A stretch of 64,000 nucleotides of DNA from assembly GCF_010119245.1 (NCBI RefSeq), contig NZ_WNKG01000005.1, positions 372,001 through 436,000 on the forward strand. The letters are read 5' to 3'. Source of the stretch: Cyclobacterium salsum (GTDB taxonomy: Bacteria > Bacteroidota > Bacteroidia > Cytophagales > Cyclobacteriaceae). Below are positions 54,731 to 63,362 of this stretch, piece by piece. The position numbers and the translations under genes were made by a program. How positions within the stretch are numbered: the first letter of the stretch is position 1; the number at the start of each line of letters is the position of its first letter. Under the pieces are notes generated by a model. That model saw nothing but the letters and a program-made list of their open reading frames with translations, did no database searches and had not been told where the DNA came from.

Positions 54731-55525
54731 TTATTCTGGTTGTAATAAGTCGCCAACCCTTACCCGGCATTCCTGAAGGACAAGGGCATTTTGTCCGAAC
54801 ATCACCTTCTTTCCTTGTTTTCTGTATTGAGCTAATGTCAACAGCGGTTCCTTGCCTTTTTTTCCTGATTCCTGATCCACTGTGATCATTATGCAACGGG
54901 CACAGGGTTTGGTAATTTTGAAGGCGGACGACCCGATGGTAAATCGATCCCAGGTATCTTCCATATAAGCTGGCCCGCCCGTAAATACGATATTTGGACG
55001 AAATCTAGACATGGGTACCGGTGTTTGGAGCCGCTGGTTTAAATCTTCCAAAGAGGATTGGCCAATAAGTAAAATAGGCATGCTATCGGCAAACCCCACA
55101 TGTTCCCGATCTATTTGGTACTTTTTCTTTAACCAACGCTTGTGTTGGGGACTCATTTTCACCAGGCTGCAAGGGGAGCGGAGCATGTCTGAAAACCACT
55201 CGTCGGCGAGGGGGTCTACTGCCAATGCATTTACCTCGTCTTCCCAGATGCTAACCTTTCTTAGTTCGCCGGAGTCAGCGGAAACGGGAATTTGAATCCC
55301 GTTACCCGAGTGTTCTTTGTGGGTGATCTGCAACTGATCGCCTTGGAGTGCCACCTGAAACAGGGCCATTTGGGGCTGGCTTCGCTGGCTCAGGAATTTC
55401 CCATTGCGATCCACTAGCATCCATTGCCGGTCGTATTGCAATCCGGCTTTTCCGAGTTGGCTTTCTGATAAAGAGATTCCGCCAAGGGATTTGATGGGAT
55501 AGGTGTGGAGTTCTGAAATTCTCAT
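54731..55525 (-). CDS. MOSC domain protein, YcbX/mARC-like
   Basis: A 264-residue protein with an N-terminal MOSC beta-barrel domain (MRISELHTYPIKSLGGISLS, GLQYDRQWMLVD) and a MOSC domain (about 120-260) that has the conserved molybdenum-ligand Cys in KPCARCIMITVDQ near residue 212. Members reduce N-hydroxylated compounds using the Mo cofactor. The start at 55525 matches the family; upstream in-frame codons would add 20 unlikely residues. No fused ferredoxin domain is present. Confidence 0.85.
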   Translation of the reverse strand: MRISELHTYPIKSLGGISLSESQLGKAGLQYDRQWMLVDRNGKFLSQRSQPQMALFQVALQGDQLQITHKEHSGNGIQIPVSADSGELRKVSIWEDEVNALAVDPLADEWFSDMLRSPCSLVKMSPQHKRWLKKKYQIDREHVGFADSMPILLIGQSSLEDLNQRLQTPVPMSRFRPNIVFTGGPAYMEDTWDRFTIGSSAFKITKPCARCIMITVDQESGKKGKEPLLTLAQYRKQGKKVMFGQNALVLQECRVRVGDLLQPE

Positions 55526-55600
55526 ACGATAGTAATTTGGTGGTGGCTGCATACCAGATCGGAAAATAGGGATAAATGCTGACAAATCGAATCTGAAAAC

Positions 55601-55635
55601 TGTCAGGAATTATGACAATGTGGCATTTATTTTTG
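55601..55635 (+). promoter_or_regulatory. dnaK promoter with possible operator
   Basis: TATTTTTG at 55628-55635 fits the -7 consensus and lies 86 bases before the dnaK ATG. Just upstream, TGTCA (55601-55605) and TGACA (55613-55617) form a palindrome with a 7-base spacer that would overlap the -33 region; another TGACA is at 55580-55584. No CIRCE (HrcA) site was seen. Confidence 0.4.
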
Positions 55636-55721
55636 CATTCATCCACTTGGCACATTGGTTGTTGTTCTTGTTTCCGTAAGTAAAATGAAAACGAAACGAA
55701 AACGATAAAATAAATATAATT

Positions 55722-57650
55722 ATGGGAAAAATTATTGGTATAGACTTGGGAACGACCAACTCTTGCGTCGCAGTAATGGAAGGTAGTGAGCCCGTGGTCA
55801 TTCAAAACAGTGAAGGTAGAAGGACGACACCTTCTATCGTGGCATTTTTGGACAACGGAAATGGAGAAAGAAAAGTGGGGGATCCCGCCAAGCGGCAGGC
55901 CATTACAAACCCGGCGAATACCATTTCTTCTGTAAAACGATTTATGGGGAAAAAATTCACCGAAATTTCGGAAGAGCGGAAGCATGCTTCTTATAAAGTG
56001 GATAAGGGTCCGAACGACACCGTGGCTATAAAAATTGGTGATCGGTCCTACACGCCACAGGAACTTTCTGCCATGATTCTTCAGAAAATGAAATCTACGG
56101 CAGAAGATTTTCTGGGACAAGAGGTAACCGAAGCGGTGATCACCGTTCCGGCCTATTTCAATGACTCAGAGCGTCAGGCTACCAAGGAAGCCGGTCAGAT
56201 TGCTGGCTTGGACGTGAAAAGAATCATTAACGAACCAACCGCCGCCGCACTGGCCTACGGTCTGGATAAGAAAAACCAGGACATGAAAATCGCCGTGTAT
56301 GACCTGGGTGGTGGTACCTTCGATATTTCGGTGTTGGAATTAGGAGATGGTGTGTTTGAGGTGAAATCGACCAACGGAGATGTGCACCTGGGAGGCGATG
56401 ATTTTGACCAGGTAATTATCAACTGGCTGGCCGATGAATTTAAGGCTGAAGAGGAAATAGACCTAAGGAATGATCCCATGGCGCTTCAGCGATTGAAAGA
56501 AGCTGCCGAAAAAGCCAAGATTGAACTCTCCAGTTCTTCCAGCACAGAGGTCAACCTTCCGTATATCACCGCTACGCAGTCCGGACCCAAGCACTTGGTA
56601 AAAAACCTTTCCAGGGCGAAGTTCGAACAGCTATCCGATGACCTGGTTCGAAGATCTATGGACCCGGTACGGAAAGCGATCAAGGATGCAGGATTATCAC
56701 CCTCTGACATCGACGAAGTGATTTTGGTAGGAGGTTCTACTCGAATTCCGAAAATTCAGGAAGAAGTAGAGAAATATTTCGGTAAGAAACCGTCTAAAGG
56801 GGTAAACCCGGATGAAGTGGTTGCCATCGGTGCTGCCATTCAAGGAGGTGTTTTAACTGGAGAGGTGAAGGATGTGTTGCTTCTGGACGTTACCCCGCTT
56901 TCGTTGGGTATCGAAACCATGGGCGGTGTGTTCACCAAGTTGATTGAATCTAACACGACCATCCCTACCAAAAAGTCGGAGGTTTTCTCTACGGCGGCAG
57001 ACAACCAGCCAGCAGTGGATATCCACGTGCTTCAGGGAGAAAGGTCCATGGCGAAGGATAATAGAGCCATAGGTAGGTTTCAGTTGACCGACATTCCTCC
57101 GGCTCCCAGGGGAGTTCCGCAGATTGAGGTAACCTTTGATATTGATGCCAACGGTATTCTGAATGTGTCTGCTAAGGATAAGGGAACCGGTAAAGAGCAG
57201 AAGATCAAGATTGAGGCTTCTTCCGGGCTTTCTCAGGAAGAGATTGACCGAATGAAAAAAGAAGCAGAAGCCAATGCGGCCACTGATAAGGTTGAAAAAG
57301 AGAAAATCGATAAGATTAATCAGGCAGATAGCCTAATCTTCCAAACCGAGAAGCAGCTTAAAGAATTCGGAGAGAAACTTTCTGAAGGCAATAAAGCCGC
57401 AGTGAATGAAGCACTGGAAAAATTGAAATCAGCACACCAAAGCCAGGATCTTGCGGCAATAGACGCAGGAATGGAAGCGTTAAACACCGCCTGGACTGCC
57501 GCGTCTCAGGAGATGTATAACGCATCCGAAGGAGCCCAGGGCGGTGCTGCCCAGGGAGGACCTGAAGATAGTGGATCAGCAGATGCTGCCTCCGGAGATG
57601 GGGTGTCTGACGTAGATTACGAAGAAGTGAATGAGGAAGATAAAAAATAA
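55722..57650 (+). CDS. dnaK: Chaperone DnaK (Hsp70)
   Basis: The ATP-dependent chaperone for unfolded proteins. The 642-residue product has the nucleotide-binding domain ([46 protein letters not shown]), the linker [15 protein letters not shown] near residue 386, the substrate-binding domain and lid, and the acidic end [13 protein letters not shown]. Full length. dnaJ and grpE are not adjacent. A terminator follows. Confidence 0.99.
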   Translation: MGKIIGIDLGTTNSCVAVMEGSEPVVIQNSEGRRTTPSIVAFLDNGNGERKVGDPAKRQAITNPANTISSVKRFMGKKFTEISEERKHASYKVDKGPNDTVAIKIGDRSYTPQELSAMILQKMKSTAEDFLGQEVTEAVITVPAYFNDSERQATKEAGQIAGLDVKRIINEPTAAALAYGLDKKNQDMKIAVYDLGGGTFDISVLELGDGVFEVKSTNGDVHLGGDDFDQVIINWLADEFKAEEEIDLRNDPMALQRLKEAAEKAKIELSSSSSTEVNLPYITATQSGPKHLVKNLSRAKFEQLSDDLVRRSMDPVRKAIKDAGLSPSDIDEVILVGGSTRIPKIQEEVEKYFGKKPSKGVNPDEVVAIGAAIQGGVLTGEVKDVLLLDVTPLSLGIETMGGVFTKLIESNTTIPTKKSEVFSTAADNQPAVDIHVLQGERSMAKDNRAIGRFQLTDIPPAPRGVPQIEVTFDIDANGILNVSAKDKGTGKEQKIKIEASSGLSQEEIDRMKKEAEANAATDKVEKEKIDKINQADSLIFQTEKQLKEFGEKLSEGNKAAVNEALEKLKSAHQSQDLAAIDAGMEALNTAWTAASQEMYNASEGAQGGAAQGGPEDSGSADAASGDGVSDVDYEEVNEEDKK

Positions 57651-57679
57651 TTCCTCTTCAACGTTTACGATTACATGAT

Positions 57680-57729
57680 ATAATGGCGTCTTCACCGAGG
57701 TGGGGATGCCATTATTTTTAGTCCAAGAA
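57680..57729 (+). terminator. Terminator after dnaK
   Basis: ATAATGGC at 57680-57687 pairs with GCCATTAT at 57718-57725, with an inner CACC/GTGG stem, and is followed by TTTTA. It lies between dnaK and the Cpn10-like gene. Confidence 0.75.
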
Positions 57730-57763
57730 GGACAAGTTAATGTTAGCCTAAATACGTATAAGT

Positions 57764-58138
57764 ATGCAATTGACCTCTGAAAATAAGTTACGGAAAATTA
57801 TTATTGTGGGGGATCGCTTGTTGATCAAGTTAAAGAAACCGGATCAAAAGACCTCCAGCGGTTTGTACCTGCCACCTGGTGTCCAGGAAAAGGAGAAAGT
57901 GCAGCAGGGGTATATTATCAAGGCTGGGCCCGGATATCCCATTCCACTTCCGGTGGAAGAGGATGAGCCATGGAAAGATCACGGAGAGAACGTAAAATAC
58001 ATTCCTCTGCAGGCAAAAGAAGGCGATTTGGCTGTTTTCCTGATGAACGGAGCATTTGAAGTTATGTTTGAAGGAGATAAATATTACATCGTGCCTCAAA
58101 ATGCCATTCTGATGCTGGAGAGGGAGGAGGACCTGTAA
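57764..58138 (+). CDS. Cpn10/GroES-family protein without GroEL neighbour
   Basis: A 124-residue protein with the GroES fold: IIIVGDRLLIKLKKPDQKTS, SGLYLPPGVQEKEKVQQGYI, KEGDLAVFLMNGAFEVMFEG and DKYYIVPQNAILMLERE. It is longer than GroES (about 95) and has an acidic insert PLPVEEDEPWKDHGENVKYI where GroES has a short turn. No groL is adjacent; it follows dnaK behind a terminator. Its role as a GroEL partner is not shown. Confidence 0.85.
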   Translation: MQLTSENKLRKIIIVGDRLLIKLKKPDQKTSSGLYLPPGVQEKEKVQQGYIIKAGPGYPIPLPVEEDEPWKDHGENVKYIPLQAKEGDLAVFLMNGAFEVMFEGDKYYIVPQNAILMLEREEDL

Positions 58139-58174
58139 CATCTTCCCAGTAATTTGCAAGGAGTCTGAAAGTAA

Positions 58175-58220
58175 AAAGGCCTGGAAAAAACCAATTATGG
58201 TTTCTCCCAGGCCTTCGTTT
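58175..58220. terminator. Terminator after the Cpn10-like gene
   Basis: AAGGCCTGG at 58176-58184 pairs with CCAGGCCTT at 58207-58215, followed by CGTTTTT. Preceded by an A run, so it could also serve the opposite strand. Confidence 0.75.
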
Positions 58221-58271
58221 TTGTCAGGCATTTTATTTGCCTGTCGTCATTAATCTTTTTTCCAGGGCTTG

Positions 58272-58542
58272 CTATTTTTTGATGTTGGACCTGTTACTTT
58301 TTCTCAAATCTGCATTTACCTCCACTACTTCAACTTCACCTGCCTGGTGCTTTTTGTTTTTGTAAGCGGGTTCTTTAAGTTTCTCTTCGTCAATTTTTAC
58401 CAACAAGGTACCTTTTTCTGGCCTGCTGTTTTCAAGGTTTGTAGTTCTTGGCAGCCGGGCCTTTGAGATCCTGATGAGATTGCGCATTCAATACATTAAA
58501 GGCAAGAAAACATGCAGCTAACATAAATGTGAATCTGATCAT
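58272..58542 (-). pseudogene. Frameshifted small secreted protein gene
   Basis: From an ATG at 58540-58542 the minus strand encodes a good signal peptide (MIRFTFMLAACFLAFNVLNA) and then QSHQDLKGPAAKNYKP, stopping at TGA 58432-58434. The next frame continues at once with NSRPEKGTLLVKIDEEKLKE and PAYKNKKHQAG to a TAG at 58272-58274. The motif K-[GE]-P-A-x-K-N-x-K occurs once in each frame, as expected of one protein with two repeats split by a small indel. I recall similar short exported proteins with KGPAAKNYKPW from other Bacteroidota; function unknown. Confidence 0.6.
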
Positions 58543-58784
58543 TATACTATTTCGTTAAGTTTTTAATTATTCTTTACCTATCCATACGTATTGGACGGGG
58601 AAGGTCACGTTTTTTCAGGGTAAAAGTGAAGTATTTTTAAAAATTAAAATTATATACTGAAAATAAACTATTTACAGTCAAAAAAGTATTTTTTGTTTTG
58701 ACCTAAATTTTAGGAAAAAACAAAAAAATCACCTGGGAAGGGTGATTTTTGAAGCGGATTTGAATACACTTCGGTAAAAACGCA
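58543..58784. other. AT-rich gap without a gene
   Basis: About 240 bases, very rich in A and T, between the decayed small gene and the terminator of the porin gene. I see no reading frame or clear promoter. It probably contains the promoter region of the decayed gene. Confidence 0.5.
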
Positions 58785-58820
58785 AAAAACCGCAGTTTTT
58801 TTGAAACACTGCGGTTTTTT
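58785..58820 (-). terminator. Terminator after the porin gene
   Basis: ACCGCAGT at 58789-58796 pairs with ACTGCGGT at 58808-58815, with A and T runs outside. It lies 29 bases beyond the porin stop and should end the amt-porin transcript. Confidence 0.82.
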
Positions 58821-58848
58821 GGTGATTTTTAGAAAAAAAAACGAAAAA

Positions 58849-60015
58849 TTAGAAGGAAAAGACGGCTGCAAGGAGAAAAGACGTCAAATTGTTCGAGTTT
58901 TCGTAGTCATTGTTCAAAAAGAAGTTTTCTGACATGGAGTCAAGACGAACCTCAGGAATTAGCGTAAGATTGTCCATTACCTTTGCGTTTCCGGAAAGCG
59001 TCACTGCAAAGACATTTCCGTCACCCTCATTGTTTAGTCCAACTACGCTATCTAAACCTCCGTTGAAAACGCTGAAATATTCTCCTCTTGCTCCCAATGA
59101 AAATGCATCCGAAGTAGCGAGCTGAAGGTATCCGGCAATTCCGTAGAAGCCATAACCATCACCGGTTGCGTCCTGAATGGTGTTCCCACTGAGAACTTGC
59201 CCAGGAGAAGTGGTATTATAGGTGGCGTTCAGTCCGGCATATACCGATTCCGTAAGGTCATATCCTGTCGTAAGGTCAATTTGGAAGGTATTTCCCATGG
59301 AGCTATTGCCAAAGGAAGAGATGGTGTTCATGTCCAGTTTTCCATCCTGATCTCCATAAAGCAAATTCAAATAAGTTCCTCCGGCATCGGTAGTATAGGC
59401 TAGTTGACCACCCAGAGTATAAGACCCAATGGAATTAAATTCTGTAACGTCGGTTGGGTTCATAATGGAAGCCATCAATGACCAGTTATCTGAAAGCTGG
59501 AAATCGGCCTTCAAACCAGTATGAGAAAATGGACCATACGAAAACATGTAAGAGGTAGAGTAATTGAAATTTCCAGTAGGCGAAATTACTTCATATCCTA
59601 AATAGGTATTGAAATTTCCGATTGTGAAAGTCACGACATCACCCGCATTCCAGTACATGTACAATTGATTTACTATTTGAGAGCTTCCGGCTTCGAAGCC
59701 AGCGTATAAAGGAGACCCGAATACGGCATCTTCCCCTCTAGGCCCGAAGACAAGGTCGGCCACAAAACCTACTTTTTCACCTTCATAGGCTGCAATGATA
59801 TTGGCCATACCTAGTGAAAAACCAGGTAAGTTGGCAAAAGAGGTGGCTGGTGCCTGGAATTCATCTCCTTTGTTCGGAGCGTTTAAGTTAGTTCTGAAAT
59901 AAGCGTCAACAGAGCCTGAGATGGATAAATTTGAATCTTCTGTCGCATCTTGCGCTTTAACTAAGGTCAGTGTTGATAAAAGAACTAGGACAATTAGTAG
60001 TTGGAATTTTTTCAT
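58849..60015 (-). CDS. OmpL-like outer-membrane porin (BBP2 family)
   Basis: A 388-residue protein with a signal peptide (1-21, LLIVLVLLSTLTLVKAQ) and a beta-barrel of alternating strands ending LLAAVFSF, the C-terminal aromatic typical of outer-membrane proteins. SISGSVDAYFRTNLNAPN, FVADLVFGPRGEDAVFGSPL, QLYMYWNAGDVVTFTIGNFN and YLGYEVISPTGNFNYSTSYM match the beta-barrel porin-2 (OmpL-like) family. It lies behind amt, probably in one transcript, so it may let ammonium or another nitrogen source cross the outer membrane (inference). Confidence 0.87.
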   Translation of the reverse strand: MKKFQLLIVLVLLSTLTLVKAQDATEDSNLSISGSVDAYFRTNLNAPNKGDEFQAPATSFANLPGFSLGMANIIAAYEGEKVGFVADLVFGPRGEDAVFGSPLYAGFEAGSSQIVNQLYMYWNAGDVVTFTIGNFNTYLGYEVISPTGNFNYSTSYMFSYGPFSHTGLKADFQLSDNWSLMASIMNPTDVTEFNSIGSYTLGGQLAYTTDAGGTYLNLLYGDQDGKLDMNTISSFGNSSMGNTFQIDLTTGYDLTESVYAGLNATYNTTSPGQVLSGNTIQDATGDGYGFYGIAGYLQLATSDAFSLGARGEYFSVFNGGLDSVVGLNNEGDGNVFAVTLSGNAKVMDNLTLIPEVRLDSMSENFFLNNDYENSNNLTSFLLAAVFSF

Positions 60016-60059
60016 TTTAATTTTGTGAGTTAGTTAATAATAAGTTGACTGATGAGAAT

Positions 60060-60104
60060 CCCTGCCCACAGGTAAAAAGGCTTCAATTTCTTTTGTGGGC
60101 AGGG
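60060..60104. promoter_or_regulatory. Hairpin between amt and the porin gene
   Basis: CCCTGCCCACA at 60060-60070 is the perfect complement of TGTGGGCAGGG at 60094-60104 (11 bp, 23-base loop). In the amt-to-porin direction no T run follows, so it is not a plain terminator for amt; it may be a stabilising or processing stem between the two genes. On the + strand a T run comes ten bases later. Confidence 0.55.
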
Positions 60105-60146
60105 TTCTGCTTTTTTGTTTATTTACTAGGGGTACTATTATTTATT

Positions 60147-61457
60147 TTATTCGTCATACACTATGGTGTATCCTCTTATTCCATGCTCATGACTATCCAG
60201 CCCGGATCGTTCGTGTTCTTCGGATACCCGTATTCCAATCGTAACTTTTAGCACATAGAAGATGATCAATGCGGAAAGAAAAGCTACTCCACCACATATA
60301 AGGACACCGACTAATTGGGTTAAAAATGAATGGTCTGGATTGTTGGAGAACAATCCCACGGCTAGCGTACCCCAAACCCCACAGGTAAGGTGAACAGATA
60401 CAGCTCCCACTACGTCATCTAACCTTAATTTGTCGAGGAGTATAGCGGAAAGCACTACCAGGATGCCAGCAATAAAACCGATAAGCAAGGCGAATATTGG
60501 ACTTATAACATCTGCTCCGGCGGTAATGCCCACCAAGCCTGCTAATATGCCATTTAGCACCATACCCAGGTCCAATCGTTTAAAAGTGAGGTAGGCGGTA
60601 AGAAATCCTCCTAATCCTCCCGCACAAGCTCCCAATGAAGTGGTTACCAAAACCAGAGAGACTAATCCAGGATCTGCTGAAAGCACAGAGCCCCCGTTAA
60701 ATCCGAACCAACCTAACCATAAAAGGAAAACACCTATCACGGCCAAAGGAACACTAGATCCAGGTTTTTCAATGGTTTTTCCATTAACATATTTTCCGAT
60801 CCGAGGCCCTACCATGATGACACCAGCCAATGCTCCCCATCCACCTACGGAATGAACAAGCGTGGAACCGGCAAAGTCATAAAATCCCATGGCATCCAAT
60901 GCGCCTCCTCCCCATTTCCAACTTCCAATGAGCGGATATACAATTCCTACAAAAATGACCGTAAACACCAGGTATGCCCAGAGCTTTACCCTTTCAGCAA
61001 TCGCTCCTGATACAATGGTAGCGGCCGTAGCTGCAAACATGGCCTGAAATAAGAAGTCCGTCCAGTACGTATATCCAGCATCGGCATATCCCGCAGTGAT
61101 GTCTGCATCTCCGGGATTAAACCAGAACATGCTCCAGCCAGCTCCATCAAATCCAAACCAACCCGGAACATCGAATCCCGGATACATTAAAAAGAATCCA
61201 ATCAATGCATAGGACACTATTCCTATAATAGGTGTTACGGTGTTCTTAAAGAGAATATTTACCGTGTTTTTGGCCTGACCAAATCCAGCCTCTACCCCGG
61301 CAAAACCTAAATGCATGATAAAGACCAGTGCGGTGGCCAACATCATCCAGACATTATTGGTAGTCAATAAGTTTTGGGTGATAGCACTACCGTAATCCAT
61401 TCCCTCAGATACCGCATCTGCGTTAACCTGAGTTAAAATTGGGAAAATACCTTCCAT
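60147..61457 (-). CDS. amt: Ammonium transporter, AmtB family
   Basis: A 436-residue inner-membrane channel for ammonium with eleven predicted membrane segments. The twin pore histidines lie in STLVHSVGGWGALAG and SVHLTCGVWGTLAVG. PLIGSWKWGGGAL and GWFGFNGGSVLSADPG are family stretches. There is no N-terminal signal peptide like that of E. coli AmtB, but an acidic start MEGIFPILTQVNADAV. No PII (glnK) gene is adjacent. Expression is probably from the AT-rich region upstream, together with the porin gene. Confidence 0.96.
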   Translation of the reverse strand: MEGIFPILTQVNADAVSEGMDYGSAITQNLLTTNNVWMMLATALVFIMHLGFAGVEAGFGQAKNTVNILFKNTVTPIIGIVSYALIGFFLMYPGFDVPGWFGFDGAGWSMFWFNPGDADITAGYADAGYTYWTDFLFQAMFAATAATIVSGAIAERVKLWAYLVFTVIFVGIVYPLIGSWKWGGGALDAMGFYDFAGSTLVHSVGGWGALAGVIMVGPRIGKYVNGKTIEKPGSSVPLAVIGVFLLWLGWFGFNGGSVLSADPGLVSLVLVTTSLGACAGGLGGFLTAYLTFKRLDLGMVLNGILAGLVGITAGADVISPIFALLIGFIAGILVVLSAILLDKLRLDDVVGAVSVHLTCGVWGTLAVGLFSNNPDHSFLTQLVGVLICGGVAFLSALIIFYVLKVTIGIRVSEEHERSGLDSHEHGIRGYTIVYDE

Positions 61458-61518
61458 AGAATCTAAATTTTAGGGTTAATAATAAGCTACTCTTTCAGCA
61501 AATAACAAGAGTATTTTT

Positions 61519-61554
61519 CAAATCTAAACATAAATTGGTTAAAAAAATAACCAA
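61519..61554 (-). promoter_or_regulatory. amt promoter with palindromic operator-like site
   Basis: On the minus strand TAGATTTG (61526 to 61519) is a perfect -7 element, placing transcription start near 61514, about 57 bases before the amt ATG. Just upstream lies TTGGTTA-N6-TAACCAA (61535-61554), a perfect 7-bp palindrome overlapping the -33 region. This is the geometry of a transcription factor site, possibly nitrogen control. Confidence 0.5.
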
Positions 61555-62320
61555 AAAAATGAAGATCAGCATGAATATGAGTTCTGTAGGGTATAAAATT
61601 ATCTTAAAATATAAAAAAATATGTTAATAAATTGTTTATCATATGTACGTGATACCTATTAATAATCATTTACAAAAAACTGATTAAATATAAAATAAAG
61701 GAAAAATAGTTTGTTTAAAACTATAAAATAAGTAAAAATATGGGTGATATAGTATAATGTAAAATTTTATTTTTAAAATAGGTGGTTGAAAAATGTTTCT
61801 GATGTGATTAGTAAGATGTGAATTTTCAAAGATTTATTTTATTTTTCATTTTTATTAAAAAAAAATAAAATTGTTGCTTTTTTTTCATAAAAAATGATTT
61901 TGATATACGGTTTTGGTAATTACCTGCATTGAATTAGGTCCGTAAAAATAAATGACCAGTGGCAGAACACTGAAATTTGATTGGAATATTAGTCTTAATG
62001 CTTATTTTTTATAGCATTCTCGAAGAACAAGCTTGGTTATGATAATTTTAAGGAGGTTTTCGTCAATTTATGTAAAATCAGGATAAATTGGTTTAAAAAC
62101 GAACGGGAGTGCGAGTTTCCGTTGTAAAGGTGGTGTTCGATTGAGGTTTCGTTATGGCATGCGGTACTACTTCAGGTACGTTACCCGAACTGTCAATAAG
62201 CTTGCTAAATAAATATAAGGGAGTTGGACGACGAAACCTGAATTCGGAATCCAGAAAAAATGGTCCCTTTTGGACTGGGGACCGGTTTCCTGCTGAAATT
62301 AAAAAAGAATTCTTTATAAA
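61555..62320. other. Long AT-rich intergenic region
   Basis: The longest gene-free stretch in the window: about 860 bases from the amt start to the hemB stop, of which 61555-62000 is extremely AT-rich with many homopolymer runs. A short frame at 62154-62357 overlaps hemB and has no support. I see no RNA gene, terminator or repeat with confidence. The region may hold long-range regulatory sites for amt, or simply be decayed DNA. Confidence 0.5.
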
Positions 62321-63289
62321 TTATGCTAAAACTGTGGCCACTTCTTTGGCAAAGTAGGTCAAAATGATTTTCGCGCCGGCCCTCTTGATGCTGAGTAGGG
62401 ATTCCAGCATGGCTCGTTCTCCATCCAGCCAGCCATTGGCTGCCGAAGCCTTGATCATGGCATATTCACCGCTCACATTATAGGCGGCAATGGGTAGGGG
62501 GAAACGGTCATGAAGCAGTTTGATGATGTCCAGATAGGCCAGGGCAGGCTTGACCATCAGAAAATCCGCTCCCTCTTCCATATCCAACCGCCCCTCAATC
62601 AAAGCCTCCTGGCTGTTGGCAGGATCCATCTGATAGGTTTTTTTATCTCCTGATTTGGGTGCAGAATCCAGGGCATCCCGAAAGGGGTTGTAGAAAGCAC
62701 TGGCGTATTTGGCCGTGTAGGACATAATCGAGACTTCCTTGTAGCCGTTTTCGTCTAGCAATTTACGAAGATAGCCCACCCTGCCGTCCATCATGTCGGA
62801 GGGACCGATGATGTCTGCCCCTGCTTTTGCCTGAGCCAGGGTCATTTTGCCCAGAATTTCCAGCGTCTCATCATTCAGGATTTTACCATTTTCTATCAGT
62901 CCGTCGTGCCCGTCGGAATTGTAGGGGTCCATGGCCACATCGGTCATGATGCAGGCCTGGGGAAAGCTCTGCTTGATGGTTCGCAAAGCCTTTAAATAAA
63001 AGGTGTCTTCGCGGTAACTCTCCGTGGCAAAGCGATCCTTTTTGTCTTCCGGATAGGCCGGGAAAATATCGAATGCATTGATCCCCAGCCTTAGACAGGA
63101 ATCAATCTCCTCCAGCATCAGGTCCAGCGAATACCGGTAAATACCCGGCATGGATTTTACTTCTACTTTTTGGTTGATTCCATCGATCAGAAACAATGGA
63201 AAAATAAAATCGCTGACGGAGAGCCTGGTTTCCTCTACCAGAGAGCGAATGGCGGCGGATTTTCGGTTTCTTCGGGGTCTTCTAAGCAT
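62321..63289 (-). CDS. hemB: Delta-aminolevulinic acid dehydratase (porphobilinogen synthase)
   Basis: Joins two aminolevulinic acid molecules to porphobilinogen in haem synthesis. The 322-residue product has RPRRNRKSAAIRSLVEET, the active-site lysines in SIMSYTAKYASAFYNPFRDA (near residue 195) and FLMVKPALAYLD (near 248). At the metal site the zinc cysteines are replaced: DVAMDPYNSDGHDGL has Asp/Ala instead of C-x-C-x7-C, the magnesium-dependent form known from plants and some bacteria. Length is normal. Confidence 0.97.
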   Translation of the reverse strand: MLRRPRRNRKSAAIRSLVEETRLSVSDFIFPLFLIDGINQKVEVKSMPGIYRYSLDLMLEEIDSCLRLGINAFDIFPAYPEDKKDRFATESYREDTFYLKALRTIKQSFPQACIMTDVAMDPYNSDGHDGLIENGKILNDETLEILGKMTLAQAKAGADIIGPSDMMDGRVGYLRKLLDENGYKEVSIMSYTAKYASAFYNPFRDALDSAPKSGDKKTYQMDPANSQEALIEGRLDMEEGADFLMVKPALAYLDIIKLLHDRFPLPIAAYNVSGEYAMIKASAANGWLDGERAMLESLLSIKRAGAKIILTYFAKEVATVLA

Positions 63290-63362
63290 GGCGAATAAGG
63301 TTCTGGAAAGGTGTATACTATAGGAGTAAACTGAAGGTGGGCTAATTGGGCTGGTTTTTCAA

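Noticed and set aside
55622-55637. Sigma-54-like site TGGCA...TTGCA before dnaK.
   Set aside because: The spacing between GG and GC is 11 bases, not the required 10; the same bases form a better TAnnTTTG element.
55302-56120. A 272-codon minus-strand frame covering the MOSC gene start and the dnaK 5' end.
   Set aside because: It is antisense to the strongly conserved DnaK N-terminus and has no domain of its own.
62154-62357. A 67-codon + strand frame upstream of and overlapping the hemB 3' end.
   Set aside because: Overlaps hemB antisense and has no protein-like motif, promoter or conservation signal that I can see.
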